A stretch of DNA of 64,000 nucleotides, taken from contig NZ_JAMXBE010000017.1 in NCBI RefSeq assembly GCF_024704835.1, forward strand, positions 1-64,000, given 5' to 3'. Source of the stretch: Parapedobacter tibetensis (GTDB lineage Bacteria; Bacteroidota; Bacteroidia; Sphingobacteriales; Sphingobacteriaceae). The notes below the pieces were generated by a model that worked only from the letters and a program-made list of their open reading frames with translations, was not told the origin of the DNA and did not search any database. The translations under genes were made by a program, and so were the position numbers. Below are positions 28,392 through 40,405 of the stretch, piece after piece; positions within the stretch are counted from its first letter, which is position 1, and the number at the start of each line of letters is the position of its first letter.

Positions 28392-30038
28392 TCACATCCG
28401 CCACCTCGGGTCACCGGAATTAAGTCGTCCAGGAAAACCGTTATCCTTGATCTTGAAGTTAAAATTATCCGGATCCGTAAAAATATCTGCGCTTGTCTTG
28501 TTATAAGGTGTAACCTCTGGATACAACAAAGCTTCATTTTCACGCCAAAGGAAGTCAGATGTACTGAAGTTATTGGACGAGTTGATAGAAACACCAGTAT
28601 TGCTACGTATGCCATTGATGTCATATGTCGGAGGCGTGGCGTTGCTAGCTTTCGGTCGACCGAAAATGTTATTAATTACGTCGATGCCCCCGATCGTATT
28701 TGAAGAAGCATTGCTATAATCGATCAAATACCTGTTATTGGATTGGATCGCATTGTAGAACGTATTGGAATGTAGCACGATCTTGCCTGAAGCACTACTC
28801 TTACTTGCAATGAACACCTCCACATTGGAAATGGTAGAATTAAGAATACTTATGTTATTAATTGTCGTGTTGTTATCATCCACATTGACGACACCGTATC
28901 CACCTACGTTATATATCAAGCAGTTGTCCATAATCACCTCTTCGATGGCAAGCCCGCCGCGGAATCGCGCCACTCCCCGGACAGTATGGATGTAACAGTT
29001 ACTAAACACCAATTGCTGGATATTGCCGGTCGTATTGGGGTTAAATATATATTTCCCCGTCCCGTCGTTGGTATAGAGTTCCAAATCAACAAGTGCAATG
29101 AGGTCTATGGCTGATCCGGAAGCGATATTGAAGTTGCTTGCATTCGGACCAAAAAACACTTTAGAACGCGCTGTTTCCAACGGATTATCACCCCCTCGAA
29201 TCGATATCGATTTGGAAATGGCCAATGAAGAGGACATCTCGTATATACCTCCCTTTTTAAGCAGGATGGTTGCACCCGATGGTGCATCATTAATCACCGT
29301 CGCTAAATCAACGGTAGTCGGATCGGCCGCTTGCAAATCAACAACCTCCCCGGCAACAGGATTCTTGGTTCGATATACATTGGCTCCGCGAAAGGTTTCT
29401 CCACTATACAGTTCTACCCGGTAATCCGAAGCACCAGTTAACCCGGTGACAAGGACATACATGTTGCCAATATCGGTCTGCGTCAAGGGCACTTCTTGCT
29501 CCAAGGTTTCATTTTCGAGCATTTCTCCCTCCAGGCGGAAAACCTTGATCGCTGTCACCGGTTCGCCTTCGTTTCGCCATTTGAATAGAACACTTGTTAT
29601 CCCAATATCTGACGAACTCGAGCGCTCAACAATGCTAGGAAAGCGTTCGGTTTTGAATTCTCCCAAATTGGCGGGATGGGAGTTCTTACTCGCATCAGTG
29701 GCGTGATATGCTGTGACCTGCACTTGATAAAGTTGATCCCATTTTAGCGATTCAATAATGGCTAATGTGGTGTCTACTTCAACGGTAAGGTCAATCGTCT
29801 TAAACGTATCCACACTCAGGTCTACCCGATACCGAGATACCCCTTTATTATTCTGCCATTCGATCTGGACATAATTACTCATCACCACCATAGCACCTTT
29901 CAGAATTGGCCTGAAAATACGTGGTGGTTCACCCTCTAATTCGGCTAATTGTTCTTTTTTACAAGATTGCCATCCGAATACCACCGTACCTAGCAGCAAT
30001 ATATAAACTATTTTATAGATTATCGTTCTCATGATCAA
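28392..30038 (-). CDS. DUF5123/DUF4957-type beta-helix lipoprotein, module 2
   Basis: 548 residues; MIMRTIIYKIVYILLLGTVVFGWQSC is a lipoprotein signal. Fibronectin-III-like modules (WQNNKGVSRYRVDLS; FKWRNEGEPVTAIKVFRLEG; ASDYRVELYSG) occupy about residues 45-235. A beta-helix follows with N-rich rungs (FSNCYIHTVRGVARFRGG; MDNCLIYNVGGYGVVNVDDN) and the protein ends NSGDPRWRM. The architecture and end are the same as its module 1 paralogue at 13632 (both end GDPRW). It lies 6 bases after susD2. The likely role is a surface pectin-binding accessory to SusC2/D2; no catalytic residues were identified. Confidence 0.75.
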   Translation of the reverse strand: MIMRTIIYKIVYILLLGTVVFGWQSCKKEQLAELEGEPPRIFRPILKGAMVVMSNYVQIEWQNNKGVSRYRVDLSVDTFKTIDLTVEVDTTLAIIESLKWDQLYQVQVTAYHATDASKNSHPANLGEFKTERFPSIVERSSSSDIGITSVLFKWRNEGEPVTAIKVFRLEGEMLENETLEQEVPLTQTDIGNMYVLVTGLTGASDYRVELYSGETFRGANVYRTKNPVAGEVVDLQAADPTTVDLATVINDAPSGATILLKKGGIYEMSSSLAISKSISIRGGDNPLETARSKVFFGPNASNFNIASGSAIDLIALVDLELYTNDGTGKYIFNPNTTGNIQQLVFSNCYIHTVRGVARFRGGLAIEEVIMDNCLIYNVGGYGVVNVDDNNTTINNISILNSTISNVEVFIASKSSASGKIVLHSNTFYNAIQSNNRYLIDYSNASSNTIGGIDVINNIFGRPKASNATPPTYDINGIRSNTGVSINSSNNFSTSDFLWRENEALLYPEVTPYNKTSADIFTDPDNFNFKIKDNGFPGRLNSGDPRWRM

Positions 30039-30044
30039 TGGTAT

Positions 30045-31889
30045 TTAAAAACTGAAATTGTAGCCATCATTTTTCAGTGTACCCAAACTACTTGTTACCG
30101 TAGAAGCATGCAGCGGGAGGATATACCGCACCGGGGTTTCACCTGTATCGTCGGTATAACCGCGCCAAGAACGTAAGATATAATCCGCAGGCCTGCTTTG
30201 GTTCGCATTGTACAACGACCTAAACCAATTTATACGTGTATAGCCATTTGGATTGTCACCTAGGCTGGGGTTATCCTTGAGGGGAGGTGCCACGGCTACC
30301 TTTCTAAATATGCTTCCGTACCATTCCACCTTTCCTTCTCCATCGAGCCGATAGTAAAGATAATCCGGTAAATAGTCATATGGCCCTGCTCCATTGAATG
30401 TATTTTCCCCTATTTCGATCAATGCTTGCCTGGTTTCAGCTATTTTTTTACCGTAGTTATTCCACCGAATCAGGTCATATCTTCTCAAGCACTCTCCTCC
30501 AAGTTCCCATGCCCGCTCATCCACGATGGCTTCAAAAAACGCTCCCTTATTGGCCGATACATTGGAAACATATTGGTCGACTCTCTCCGGCCAGTATTGT
30601 GCTTCAAAAGCGCGTTTTCTCACCGTTTTCAAGGCTTCTTGTGCAGCTGGTGTCGGGCCATCCAGTTCATTCTCACTTTCAGCAAACATCAAGATTACGT
30701 CTGATAGGCGCATAATGGGCCAGTTTATACCCGTACCTTTTGCCGACGCCGATCCCGATGGTGTCGGCATCAGCAACCTGTTCCACTTGCCAATATCAAT
30801 TGAGGTGACCGATCGTGGAACCTGCTCCAAGGCTGCGTTGTATTTAACCAATCCTGCTGTCTTATCCAACCGATTGTCCAATGAATCGTAGCTGTATACA
30901 AATGCCGGATTCAACGGCATATAGGTACTTCCGGATCCATAGGGGTGACTACCGGCATCGACAGCGATACCGATATTCCAACCGACATCGCCATATCCCG
31001 GAGCGAACGCAACTTCAAAGAGCACATCCGTTTCGCTATCAACAATCCATTTACTTTGGTTGTCAAAAACATCCGCAAAACTGGGATTTAGGCTACGGCC
31101 GAAATCCTCCATGACACGCTTCGCGTAAATTCTGGCTATTTCATAGTATTGCAAGTAGTCCTCCTTACGCTTGGTAGTCATATCCGGATAAAGCCAATAT
31201 CCTCCTCTACATAATGCCATGCGTGCGATAAACCCAAGGGTAAACTCTTTGTTGATACGCTCTACGCCAAACTCCACCTGTGTGGCTGGCTTCATACCGG
31301 ATTCAACTTCAATTAAATCGTCAATAAGCGTGGATAAGATGGTATCCCGACCGGTTCTAGGTAAATAGAAATTGTCTCCTCCGCGGGTAGGACTCAAGTT
31401 AAAAGGTACATCCCCCCAATAATTCACCAACCAATAATACCACATGGCGCGCAAGGTCTTCGCTTCGCCAAGCAATTGCGTCATATCCGGATCATTGGCG
31501 ATCGCCGATGCTTCAATCGCCGCAATGGCGATGTTTGCCCGGTTAATCGCGCTGTATGCGTTATTCCACACCGTCCTGATATCACCGTTAGCATCGGTCG
31601 CCTCCATGGACCAAATGTCCCTGCGGGAATTGTCCGGTGACGCGCCTACACCTCCGACCTCAACATCTGTATTGGTAATGAATGAGTTAGACAATCTTGA
31701 CGTAAACGCATCCTGATTAAATAGCGCGTAGATGCTATAAACTCCTTTTGTTGCATCTGCAACGTTACCGTAAACACTTTCTTCGGTAAAATTCGAAGGT
31801 GAATCGGTATCCAAAAATTTTTGGCAAGACGCCAAGGCGATAATCATAACGCCGCTGGCAATGTATCGTTTATGTAAAAACTGTAACAT
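30045..31889 (-). CDS. SusD/RagB-family glycan-binding lipoprotein, module 2
   Basis: 614 residues. The signal (SGVMIIALASC, Cys about 23) is followed by QKFLDTDSPSNFTEES, the SusD mature start. The N-terminal TPR-type helices (WNNAYSAINRANIAIAAIEA) and later motifs (ERAWELGGECLRRYDLIRWN) match the family. It should form the lid of the SusC2 transporter and bind pectin fragments outside the cell. It begins 11 bases after the susC2 stop. It is related to, but about 60 residues shorter than, the module 1 SusD, so the two pairs may prefer different oligomers (inference). Confidence 0.95.
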   Translation of the reverse strand: MLQFLHKRYIASGVMIIALASCQKFLDTDSPSNFTEESVYGNVADATKGVYSIYALFNQDAFTSRLSNSFITNTDVEVGGVGASPDNSRRDIWSMEATDANGDIRTVWNNAYSAINRANIAIAAIEASAIANDPDMTQLLGEAKTLRAMWYYWLVNYWGDVPFNLSPTRGGDNFYLPRTGRDTILSTLIDDLIEVESGMKPATQVEFGVERINKEFTLGFIARMALCRGGYWLYPDMTTKRKEDYLQYYEIARIYAKRVMEDFGRSLNPSFADVFDNQSKWIVDSETDVLFEVAFAPGYGDVGWNIGIAVDAGSHPYGSGSTYMPLNPAFVYSYDSLDNRLDKTAGLVKYNAALEQVPRSVTSIDIGKWNRLLMPTPSGSASAKGTGINWPIMRLSDVILMFAESENELDGPTPAAQEALKTVRKRAFEAQYWPERVDQYVSNVSANKGAFFEAIVDERAWELGGECLRRYDLIRWNNYGKKIAETRQALIEIGENTFNGAGPYDYLPDYLYYRLDGEGKVEWYGSIFRKVAVAPPLKDNPSLGDNPNGYTRINWFRSLYNANQSRPADYILRSWRGYTDDTGETPVRYILPLHASTVTSSLGTLKNDGYNFSF

Positions 31890-31900
31890 AGCTTCAATCT

Positions 31901-34900
31901 TTAAAAATTAACATTTAAACCGAACGTTAGCGTCCTACTTTTCGGATAGGCCGAAAAATCCACTCCCGGTGTCAGTGCTGCATAAGCACTGCTCCGTGTC
32001 GTTGAAACCTCCGGATCATAGCCACTATAATTGGTCCATGTAAACACATTATATACCGTACCGAAAACGCGAAGGCTTGAAATGCCCACCCTGCGAGTAA
32101 GGTGTTGTGGCAGGGTGTAACCCACCGTGACAAGAGACAACCGCAGAAACGAACCATCTTCTACCGCATCCGTGGTGAAGACCGGCGACGCAGAACCCAT
32201 GGAGAAGGGGGACCAAATCGTGGCATTTTTGTTTAGCTCCGCCAAATCGGCAAGTTCGGTCACCAATTGTCCTTCTTCATTGATGTACTTAAACCGATTA
32301 TCCGAATTCATACGATCGAAGATGTTTCCAAATGTGGAGCGATATAACATATTGAATTGGATGTTGCCGGTGTTGTAGATATCATTCCCGTAAACCCAGT
32401 TAAAGAACGCACTGATATCAAAGTTCTTGATCCGTCCATTGAAGCCAAAGCCGCCCGAGTGCTTGGCAATTGCATTCCCAATCACCCGTCGATCCCCATC
32501 AGCCGTAATCAGGCCGTCTCCATTCAAATCTTTCAATTTCATTGTTCCGGGGCGAACGCCTATTGCACCACCCAGGATTGCCGCTGCGGGGATACCCTCT
32601 TTCAACACGTAGACACGGGTAGTCGGGTTATACGACTCAAAATCGTCTGCCGTATAAAATCCGTCTGCCACATATCCGTACATCTGTCCGATCGTCCCCC
32701 CCGTTTCCAATAGAAAATCGTCCTGGGTCTTCAAATCCGTACCCGCCCAGTTTGATTGGAAAAATCGGGTATCATTTCCATCCAATTTGTCAATCTTTGG
32801 GATATTTCTTCCGATATTAAACGTTGCGCTTAACGAATAGTCAGCCTTTCGGATAATTGGTGCATTTATACCAATTTCGAAGCCTTGATTTGACGTTTTC
32901 CCAAGGTTGATCAACTGCCGTGGGAAGCCGGTATGCGCAGGTATGTCATTATTGATGATCAGGTCTTTGGTGGTATTTCGATACACATCAATGGTGGCAT
33001 ATACCCGGTTATTGAAAAGGCCAAAATCCAACCCCAGGTTTCTCGAAATCGTGGTTTCCCATTTCAGGTTTGGATTGGGCAGTGACGAATTGATAATATT
33101 GAAATAGGTTTGGTTGATGTCTCCGGCTCCATAGCCCCTATTTTGACTGGGCCCAAAAAGAAAGCGCCAAGAATCGTTTGCAATCCGGTTATTCCCTGCT
33201 TCCCCATAGCTTAAACGGAGCTTTAAGTCACTGACGAAATCCACATCCTGCATAAAGTCTTCTTCAGATACTTTCCATGCTGCGGATGCTGCGGGAAAAT
33301 AGCCCCACCTTTCCTTTGGCGCAAACTTACTCGAACCATCAGCCCGCAGCGTCAAGTACAGCAAGTAGCGATCTTTGAAACTATAATTCACCCTTCCAAA
33401 AAAGGAAACAAAATCCTCGCCCCTCAGTTCCCTGGTTTCCAACCGCTCGGAAGTACCCAGCGCCATATTTGCAAACACGCTTTCAGGGGTCATATTCGCA
33501 TCAAAATACTTTGCGCGATTTAACACGGTACTTCCGGAAGTGGTGCTTAACTCATGACCAAGTAGCACGCTTAAATTGTGCTGATCAGATGTGAAAACCC
33601 GATAGTTAGCGGTGTTTACCCAACGGTATACATCAAACTTTCCTGAGGTTAATTCCGCAACAGGCAGATTTAGCCCTTCGTTGCGTGAAACACTCGTAAG
33701 CGGCCCCCAGTAACGTTCGCCACCAGCGCTTTTCAAGGTCGTCGCCAATTCAGTTTTGAGCGTCAACCTGTCCGTAGCATTCCAAGTCAATATTGCACCC
33801 AAGGCAAAATCGCGGTTGAAACGCTGACGGTAGTCCTGCTGAACGAGGTCTCTCGGATTGATCATGCCGCGAATAAAACTATCGTAGTCATCATCGCCGT
33901 TAATGGCATCTTCGGGGTCAATGATGATTTGATCCGCTAGCCCGTTTATTGGACGGGTTTGTACGCCATCACTTATCCGCATACTCGACGAACCCGAGGT
34001 TCCTGCACCATCGATGATATTATTGGTATATCGTGCTGCAAGATCAACTTTTAGATTCTTCGCAATTTCATGATTGAGTTTAAAATTGAAATAGAATCGT
34101 TTTTGCCCGGAATTTAGCAACAGTCCATCGTCATCATTGTATGTTCCATTGAAACTCAGCTTCGTCTTTTCAGTGCCGCCAGACATACTAAGGTTATGTT
34201 GCGCAGAACGAATCGCTCCGCCAAACAATTCTCGCTGCCAATTTGTGCCGGCCTGGTATTTGTATAATTCCAAATCGTCGTATTCGCCAAAAAACTTCTT
34301 GAAATTAGTGTATTCTCCAGAGGTGGTACCTCGGATGACTCCATACTCATAATGTAGAAGTGCAAACTCATACGGCGAAAGCACATCCAATTCCTTGGGC
34401 ATATACTTGCTTTGGAAAAAATTGTTATAGTTGATGTTGGTACGTCCGGCCTTCGGTGATTTTGTCGTGACGATAATGACTCCGTTTGCACCCCGTGAAC
34501 CATAGATTGCGGTCGACGATGCATCCTTCAGTACATCAATGGATTCAATATCAGACACGGCAATATCATTGATATTATCTACAATGAAACCATCCACAAT
34601 ATATAATGGGGAATTGTCTTGCGTTATGGATCCCCCACCCCGGATCCGGATCACGATTTCCGCTCCCGGTGAACCGTCAACGCTGGTCACTTGCACGCCC
34701 GGCAACCTACCGGTAAGCGCTTCCGCCACATTCACAACGGGGGCCTGGGCCAATTCTGAACCTTTTATCGAGCTGACTGCTCCAGCCAAATCTTTTCTGG
34801 CGATGGTCCCATACCCAATCGTGACCACCTCCTCAAGCATATTATCCTCCGGCTGCAGGGATACGTCAATCTGCTGTCCTTTAGAAGCGGTTTGTTCTAC

Positions 34901-35161
34901 GGATTGATACCCGACGTATCGAAATACCAGGGTAACGGATTCCTTTCCATTGGGTAAATCGATTCGGAAATTTCCGTTTTCATCTGTTTGGGTGGCACGT
35001 GTATCTCCCTGAACCATAATGGATACACCTGTCAACACTTCATTGTTAGTCACGTCTCTCACCGTACCCCTAATTGAATTATCGGTCTGGGAAAAAACTT
35101 GTTGACCAGCCCCAAGCCAAATAGGGATAGCAATTAAAAGAAAAAAATAAACATTTCTCAT
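31901..35161 (-). CDS. SusC/RagA-family TonB-dependent transporter, module 2
   Basis: 1086 residues with a conventional signal peptide (MRNVYFFLLIAIPIWLGAGQQVFSQ). Order: carboxypeptidase-D-like domain (IRGTVRDVTNNEVLTGVSIM), TonB box (LEEVVTIGYGTIARKDL), plug (GRLPGVQV; GGGSITQDNSPLYIVDGF; YGSRGANGVIIVTT) and barrel ending RTLTFGLNVNF. It is the first gene of module 2. It is divergent from the LacI gene across a 320-base region with a candidate operator. Its plug region is close to that of SusC1, consistent with duplication of a susC-susD-DUF5123-PL1-CE8 block. Confidence 0.96.
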   Translation of the reverse strand: MRNVYFFLLIAIPIWLGAGQQVFSQTDNSIRGTVRDVTNNEVLTGVSIMVQGDTRATQTDENGNFRIDLPNGKESVTLVFRYVGYQSVEQTASKGQQIDVSLQPEDNMLEEVVTIGYGTIARKDLAGAVSSIKGSELAQAPVVNVAEALTGRLPGVQVTSVDGSPGAEIVIRIRGGGSITQDNSPLYIVDGFIVDNINDIAVSDIESIDVLKDASSTAIYGSRGANGVIIVTTKSPKAGRTNINYNNFFQSKYMPKELDVLSPYEFALLHYEYGVIRGTTSGEYTNFKKFFGEYDDLELYKYQAGTNWQRELFGGAIRSAQHNLSMSGGTEKTKLSFNGTYNDDDGLLLNSGQKRFYFNFKLNHEIAKNLKVDLAARYTNNIIDGAGTSGSSSMRISDGVQTRPINGLADQIIIDPEDAINGDDDYDSFIRGMINPRDLVQQDYRQRFNRDFALGAILTWNATDRLTLKTELATTLKSAGGERYWGPLTSVSRNEGLNLPVAELTSGKFDVYRWVNTANYRVFTSDQHNLSVLLGHELSTTSGSTVLNRAKYFDANMTPESVFANMALGTSERLETRELRGEDFVSFFGRVNYSFKDRYLLYLTLRADGSSKFAPKERWGYFPAASAAWKVSEEDFMQDVDFVSDLKLRLSYGEAGNNRIANDSWRFLFGPSQNRGYGAGDINQTYFNIINSSLPNPNLKWETTISRNLGLDFGLFNNRVYATIDVYRNTTKDLIINNDIPAHTGFPRQLINLGKTSNQGFEIGINAPIIRKADYSLSATFNIGRNIPKIDKLDGNDTRFFQSNWAGTDLKTQDDFLLETGGTIGQMYGYVADGFYTADDFESYNPTTRVYVLKEGIPAAAILGGAIGVRPGTMKLKDLNGDGLITADGDRRVIGNAIAKHSGGFGFNGRIKNFDISAFFNWVYGNDIYNTGNIQFNMLYRSTFGNIFDRMNSDNRFKYINEEGQLVTELADLAELNKNATIWSPFSMGSASPVFTTDAVEDGSFLRLSLVTVGYTLPQHLTRRVGISSLRVFGTVYNVFTWTNYSGYDPEVSTTRSSAYAALTPGVDFSAYPKSRTLTFGLNVNF

Positions 35162-35314
35162 ACTAGCATTTTTAAGCTTAATAATTGGTAATTGGTAAAA
35201 CTATTGCAAACTGATTGACAACGTTGGCATGCTAAAACAAGTCTACCAGCAGCAGCAATTTTTCATCGCAATTATAAGCTATAATCGTATCGGCTTATGC
35301 ACTGTCGGCAATAA

Positions 35315-35336
35315 AAATCTACGCAATCGATACCGG
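35315..35336. promoter_or_regulatory. Probable LacI-family operator, copy 2, in the SusC2/LacI divergent region
   Basis: Core ctacgcaatcgataccgg, differing at one of 22 positions from 4720-4741. It overlaps an inverted repeat gcaatcg-(10)-cgattgc at about 35323-35346. It lies about 154 bases before susC2 and 146 before lacI, well placed to control both. The rest of the 35162-35481 gap shows no gene; it has short direct repeats (aattggt near 35185) of no clear role. Confidence 0.55.
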
Positions 35337-35452
35337 CAACGATTGCAGGACAGTACATGACAGCACAACACAGTTCATAACAGCTGATCATCCGCCCTAA
35401 TCGCCACCTCACCATGCAGGACAAAACATCAGTAAATGCCGATTTTTTTTGC

Positions 35453-35460
35453 TATTTTTG
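35453..35460 (+). promoter_or_regulatory. Candidate -7 box (TATTTTTG) for the LacI-family gene
   Basis: It matches the Bacteroidota primary-sigma -7 consensus TAnnTTTG and lies 22 bases before the start codon. No clear TTTG -33 box is visible. Confidence 0.35.
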
Positions 35461-35481
35461 ACCAGAAACAAAAGATAAACC

Positions 35482-38174
<2,693 letters not shown>

Positions 38175-38254
38175 AAGACCATCTGGGGTTCCCATTCTGG
38201 GTTCAGAGTTGTATCTTTGAATCCGTAGCCAAGCCACCACGGAGGAAAACGTAC

Positions 38255-38500
38255 GCATTATTCACGGATGAAGTACTGGCCGATTTGATCAAACAGCAGG
38301 ATACCTATGCCTACTCCGCGACGAGGCGCAGGCCACCGATACGGTGCAGGACGTATTCGTTCATTTCTAGGAAAATGCCCCGCACTTGGAACTTCGCTTT
38401 TCCCTCAGCAGCTACCTCTATGGCGCCGCCCGCAACCAAGTGATCCAGCACATCCGTAAGGAAAAAGTGAAGGCCAACTACCTTAGCCAAAGACTAAACA
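38255..38500 (+). pseudogene. ECF sigma factor remnant
   Basis: Broken fragments of an ECF (sigma-24 type) sigma factor in order. ALFTDEVLADLIKQQDTYAY at 38255-38317 matches the usual N-terminus. After a deletion and frame change comes DEAQATDTVQDVFVHF, then TAG at 38368-38370 where the family has Trp. The next part is ENAPHLELRFSLSSYLYGAA, RNQVIQHIRKEKVKANYL. The domain lying between the first two pieces and the whole of region 4 are missing. No anti-sigma gene is left nearby. The 38500-38831 stretch beyond it has only a small gc-rich inverted repeat (acccggc/gccgggt near 38692-38715) and no gene I can support. Confidence 0.82.
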
Positions 38501-38831
38501 CTCATGCAAGCCGGTTACGGGTTTTTCCAAGACCAATGCGCAAGGGCCAACCCATTTTTCAAACTTACAAATCAAACAACACTACAGTCTACAACGAATA
38601 TAAGGTAAAAGGACGCGCGCTAGCATGGAGCAACATACTAAGAAAGAACCGGGTACCATAACGGAAATACACGGAAACCACCCAATATGAAAAACCCGGC
38701 ATTTGGGATAGCCGGGTACAAAGACTTGCACGAGTGAGGGGTTCCGCTGAGACTGGGATAAACGAAGTGATTTGTATCATTCATCTACCTGACGGCATGA
38801 GATAATGATTTGAAATCTGAGGTGAATCGAG

Positions 38832-38839
38832 TATCTTTG
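38832..38839 (+). promoter_or_regulatory. Candidate -7 box (TATCTTTG) for the toxin-antitoxin locus
   Basis: An exact TAnnTTTG match 25 bases before the antitoxin ATG at 38865. Confidence 0.35.
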
Positions 38840-38864
38840 TCATGGAATCAAAATAGAAACGAAC

Positions 38865-39074
38865 ATGGCAACGATTGATTCAGCATTGAGCGAATTTATG
38901 CAGCTGGATTTCAACACCCGGGAAATGCTGCTGGACATCATGCAGAAGCGGCAGACGGAAGCAAGGCGTGAAGTTATCGCGCGCAACGCGAAGAGCGGCC
39001 TGCGTGATTACCGCGCAGGCAAGCTGAAAAGCGAATCGGCATTGGCGTTGATCCAGCGCTTGGAACAGCTTTAA
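38865..39074 (+). CDS. Small antitoxin-like protein upstream of a RelE-type toxin
   Basis: 69 residues, charged and mostly helical (FMQLDFNTREMLLDIMQKRQ, then ESALALIQRLEQL). No DNA-binding motif is obvious. It is called an antitoxin from position: 4 bases separate its stop from the ATG of a recognisable RelE/YafQ-type toxin gene, and its size and composition fit the short antitoxins paired with such toxins. It has its own promoter-like box and an unbroken frame. Because the toxin is frameshifted, the antitoxin may now be an orphan. Confidence 0.6.
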   Translation: MATIDSALSEFMQLDFNTREMLLDIMQKRQTEARREVIARNAKSGLRDYRAGKLKSESALALIQRLEQL

Positions 39075-39078
39075 TTCC

Positions 39079-39376
39079 ATGACAACCGCACGGAAACCAG
39101 TAGCGACCAAGGCCTTTGAAAAGATGTACAAGAAATTTGCTTCCAGAAACCATCAACTTAAATCTGCCATCGCCAAGAACACTGGCCCGTTTGGAACAGG
39201 ATGCATACGATCAGGCATTGAAAACACATAAATTAAGTGGAAACCTTGCTGCTTATTTGGCATGTTCCTGTGGTTATGACTGTCGCATCGTATTCTCTAT
39301 TGAAAAAGCTATCGATGATCCAGCGGCGGAAGTAATCTTGCTTCACGACATCGGAACACACGATGATGTGTATTAG
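39079..39376 (+). pseudogene. RelE/YafQ-type mRNA interferase toxin, frameshifted
   Basis: From ATG 39079 the first frame reads KAFEKMYKKFASRNHQLKSA and then IAK up to about 39170. The family sequence then continues only in the next frame: TLARLEQDAYDQALKTHKLS, GNLAAYLACSCGYDCRIVFS, EVILLHDIGTHDDVY, ending at 39376. One extra base around 39172-39178 (gccaagaacactgg, where aagacactgg would restore the frame) accounts for it; total length is 99 codons plus one base. The conserved KTHKLSG and HDIGTHD motifs are otherwise intact. The toxin is therefore probably inactive, unless the insertion is a sequencing error. Confidence 0.82.
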
Positions 39377-39576
39377 TTGACGTTCATTTCAGGCAGTGCT
39401 CTTGCGCCAGGGGGCGATGACAATTGGTTTTTGGCCTATATCACCATCTATTATCTACATCACTTTATCCTTCCTCAAGCCATTATTGAGGGAAACGAAG
39501 CAAGATTGTATGAGATACAAACATACAATGGCTATGCTTTTTGTAGTCAGGCCGATCAGGAGACCTTATAAGTCGT

Positions 39577-39765
39577 TCAGCTCCCGTGGCTTCCGTCCAT
39601 CGAGCGGTAATGGATCGCCTCGGCTACATGGGGAAGCTTGATGGTATCGCGTCCTGCGAGGTCGGCAATCGTACGGCTTACTTTAAGGATGCGGTCATAC
39701 ACACGTGCGGATAGCCGGCAATTCTCCGTGTGGTTATAGAGCAGCCGCTTGCTGGACTTGGTGCG
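39577..39765 (-). pseudogene. C-terminal fragment of a ComM/YifB-type Mg-chelatase-related ATPase
   Basis: The minus-strand frame ending at 39577 reads [54 protein letters not shown]. This is the closing segment of the ComM/YifB AAA-type proteins (usual form: [21 protein letters not shown], then AEAIQYRSLD). The about 450 residues that should precede it, including Walker motifs, are absent; upstream is the 3' end of an unrelated membrane-protein gene. It is a leftover from a larger deletion. The 39377-39576 stretch before it has one 64-codon frame I do not trust. Confidence 0.65.
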
Positions 39766-39841
39766 CCTGGGCAGTCGCCCGGCACATCTTGCCAAGCGAT
39801 CAGTACACGGGCTGAAGGCACCGAAACGGGTCAAGGTCGCA

Positions 39842-40402
39842 TCAATGCACAAACAGTCCTATCGTAATGAATACATTGTGCTGGTTGAACATATTGCTCG
39901 AGAACCGGGAATCAAACTGCTGGAACCCATACCCTACAGTGAATAGCAAATCGGATCTTTCGGCCAAAAGCTGAGCGTAGGTGAGCCCGGCTTTAGCCAG
40001 AAAGCCCTTGAAATAATCATTGCCGATGCTGGGTGCATACCCGGCATTGGCCATCGCACCAAAGGTCCATAATGGCGATAAACTAGCTAACGGCACCCTG
40101 AAATCGGCAAAAATAGGTAAGGTATTAATACGGCGGATTGAACGTGTGCCGTCTGCTATGGTAGTTTTCCCTCGGTACACATCATTCCCGATGCCAAGCC
40201 CAAGATAGAAATTATCATAAAAATTCTTACCAAAAGCAAACTGGAATTGGTACCCATGCATCGGGCTTTGATCATTGGAACTGCTTAGACCAAAAATCCC
40301 ACCTGCCTGTAAAAGTGTGTAAGTGGCGCTCCGTTGGGCCTGTACCTGTAATGAAAAACCACCCAATAAAAGAAATATTGATAATAAGAAATATTTGTCC
40401 AT
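39842..40402 (-). CDS. Outer-membrane beta-barrel protein of unknown function
   Basis: 186 residues with a signal peptide ([22 protein letters not shown]). The mature part has alternating beta-strand patterns ([32 protein letters not shown]) and ends in an aromatic-containing strand ([11 protein letters not shown]), as small eight-stranded outer-membrane barrels do. No specific family is assigned. It starts 3 bases after the holA stop on the same strand, so it is probably co-transcribed with holA. Confidence 0.65.
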   Translation of the reverse strand: MDKYFLLSIFLLLGGFSLQVQAQRSATYTLLQAGGIFGLSSSNDQSPMHGYQFQFAFGKNFYDNFYLGLGIGNDVYRGKTTIADGTRSIRRINTLPIFADFRVPLASLSPLWTFGAMANAGYAPSIGNDYFKGFLAKAGLTYAQLLAERSDLLFTVGYGFQQFDSRFSSNMFNQHNVFITIGLFVH

Positions 40403-40405
40403 CTG

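Noticed and set aside
38692-38760. tRNA-like stem near acccggc/gccgggt
   Set aside because: No cloverleaf, anticodon arm or proper T-loop; it is only a short hairpin. No tRNA, rRNA or riboswitch was recognised anywhere in the window.
39165-39180. Programmed frameshift in the toxin gene
   Set aside because: No slippery heptamer, stimulatory stem or internal Shine-Dalgarno is visible at the frame change.
39377-39571. 64-codon ORF after the toxin pseudogene
   Set aside because: TTG start, no recognised family, in a region of broken genes.
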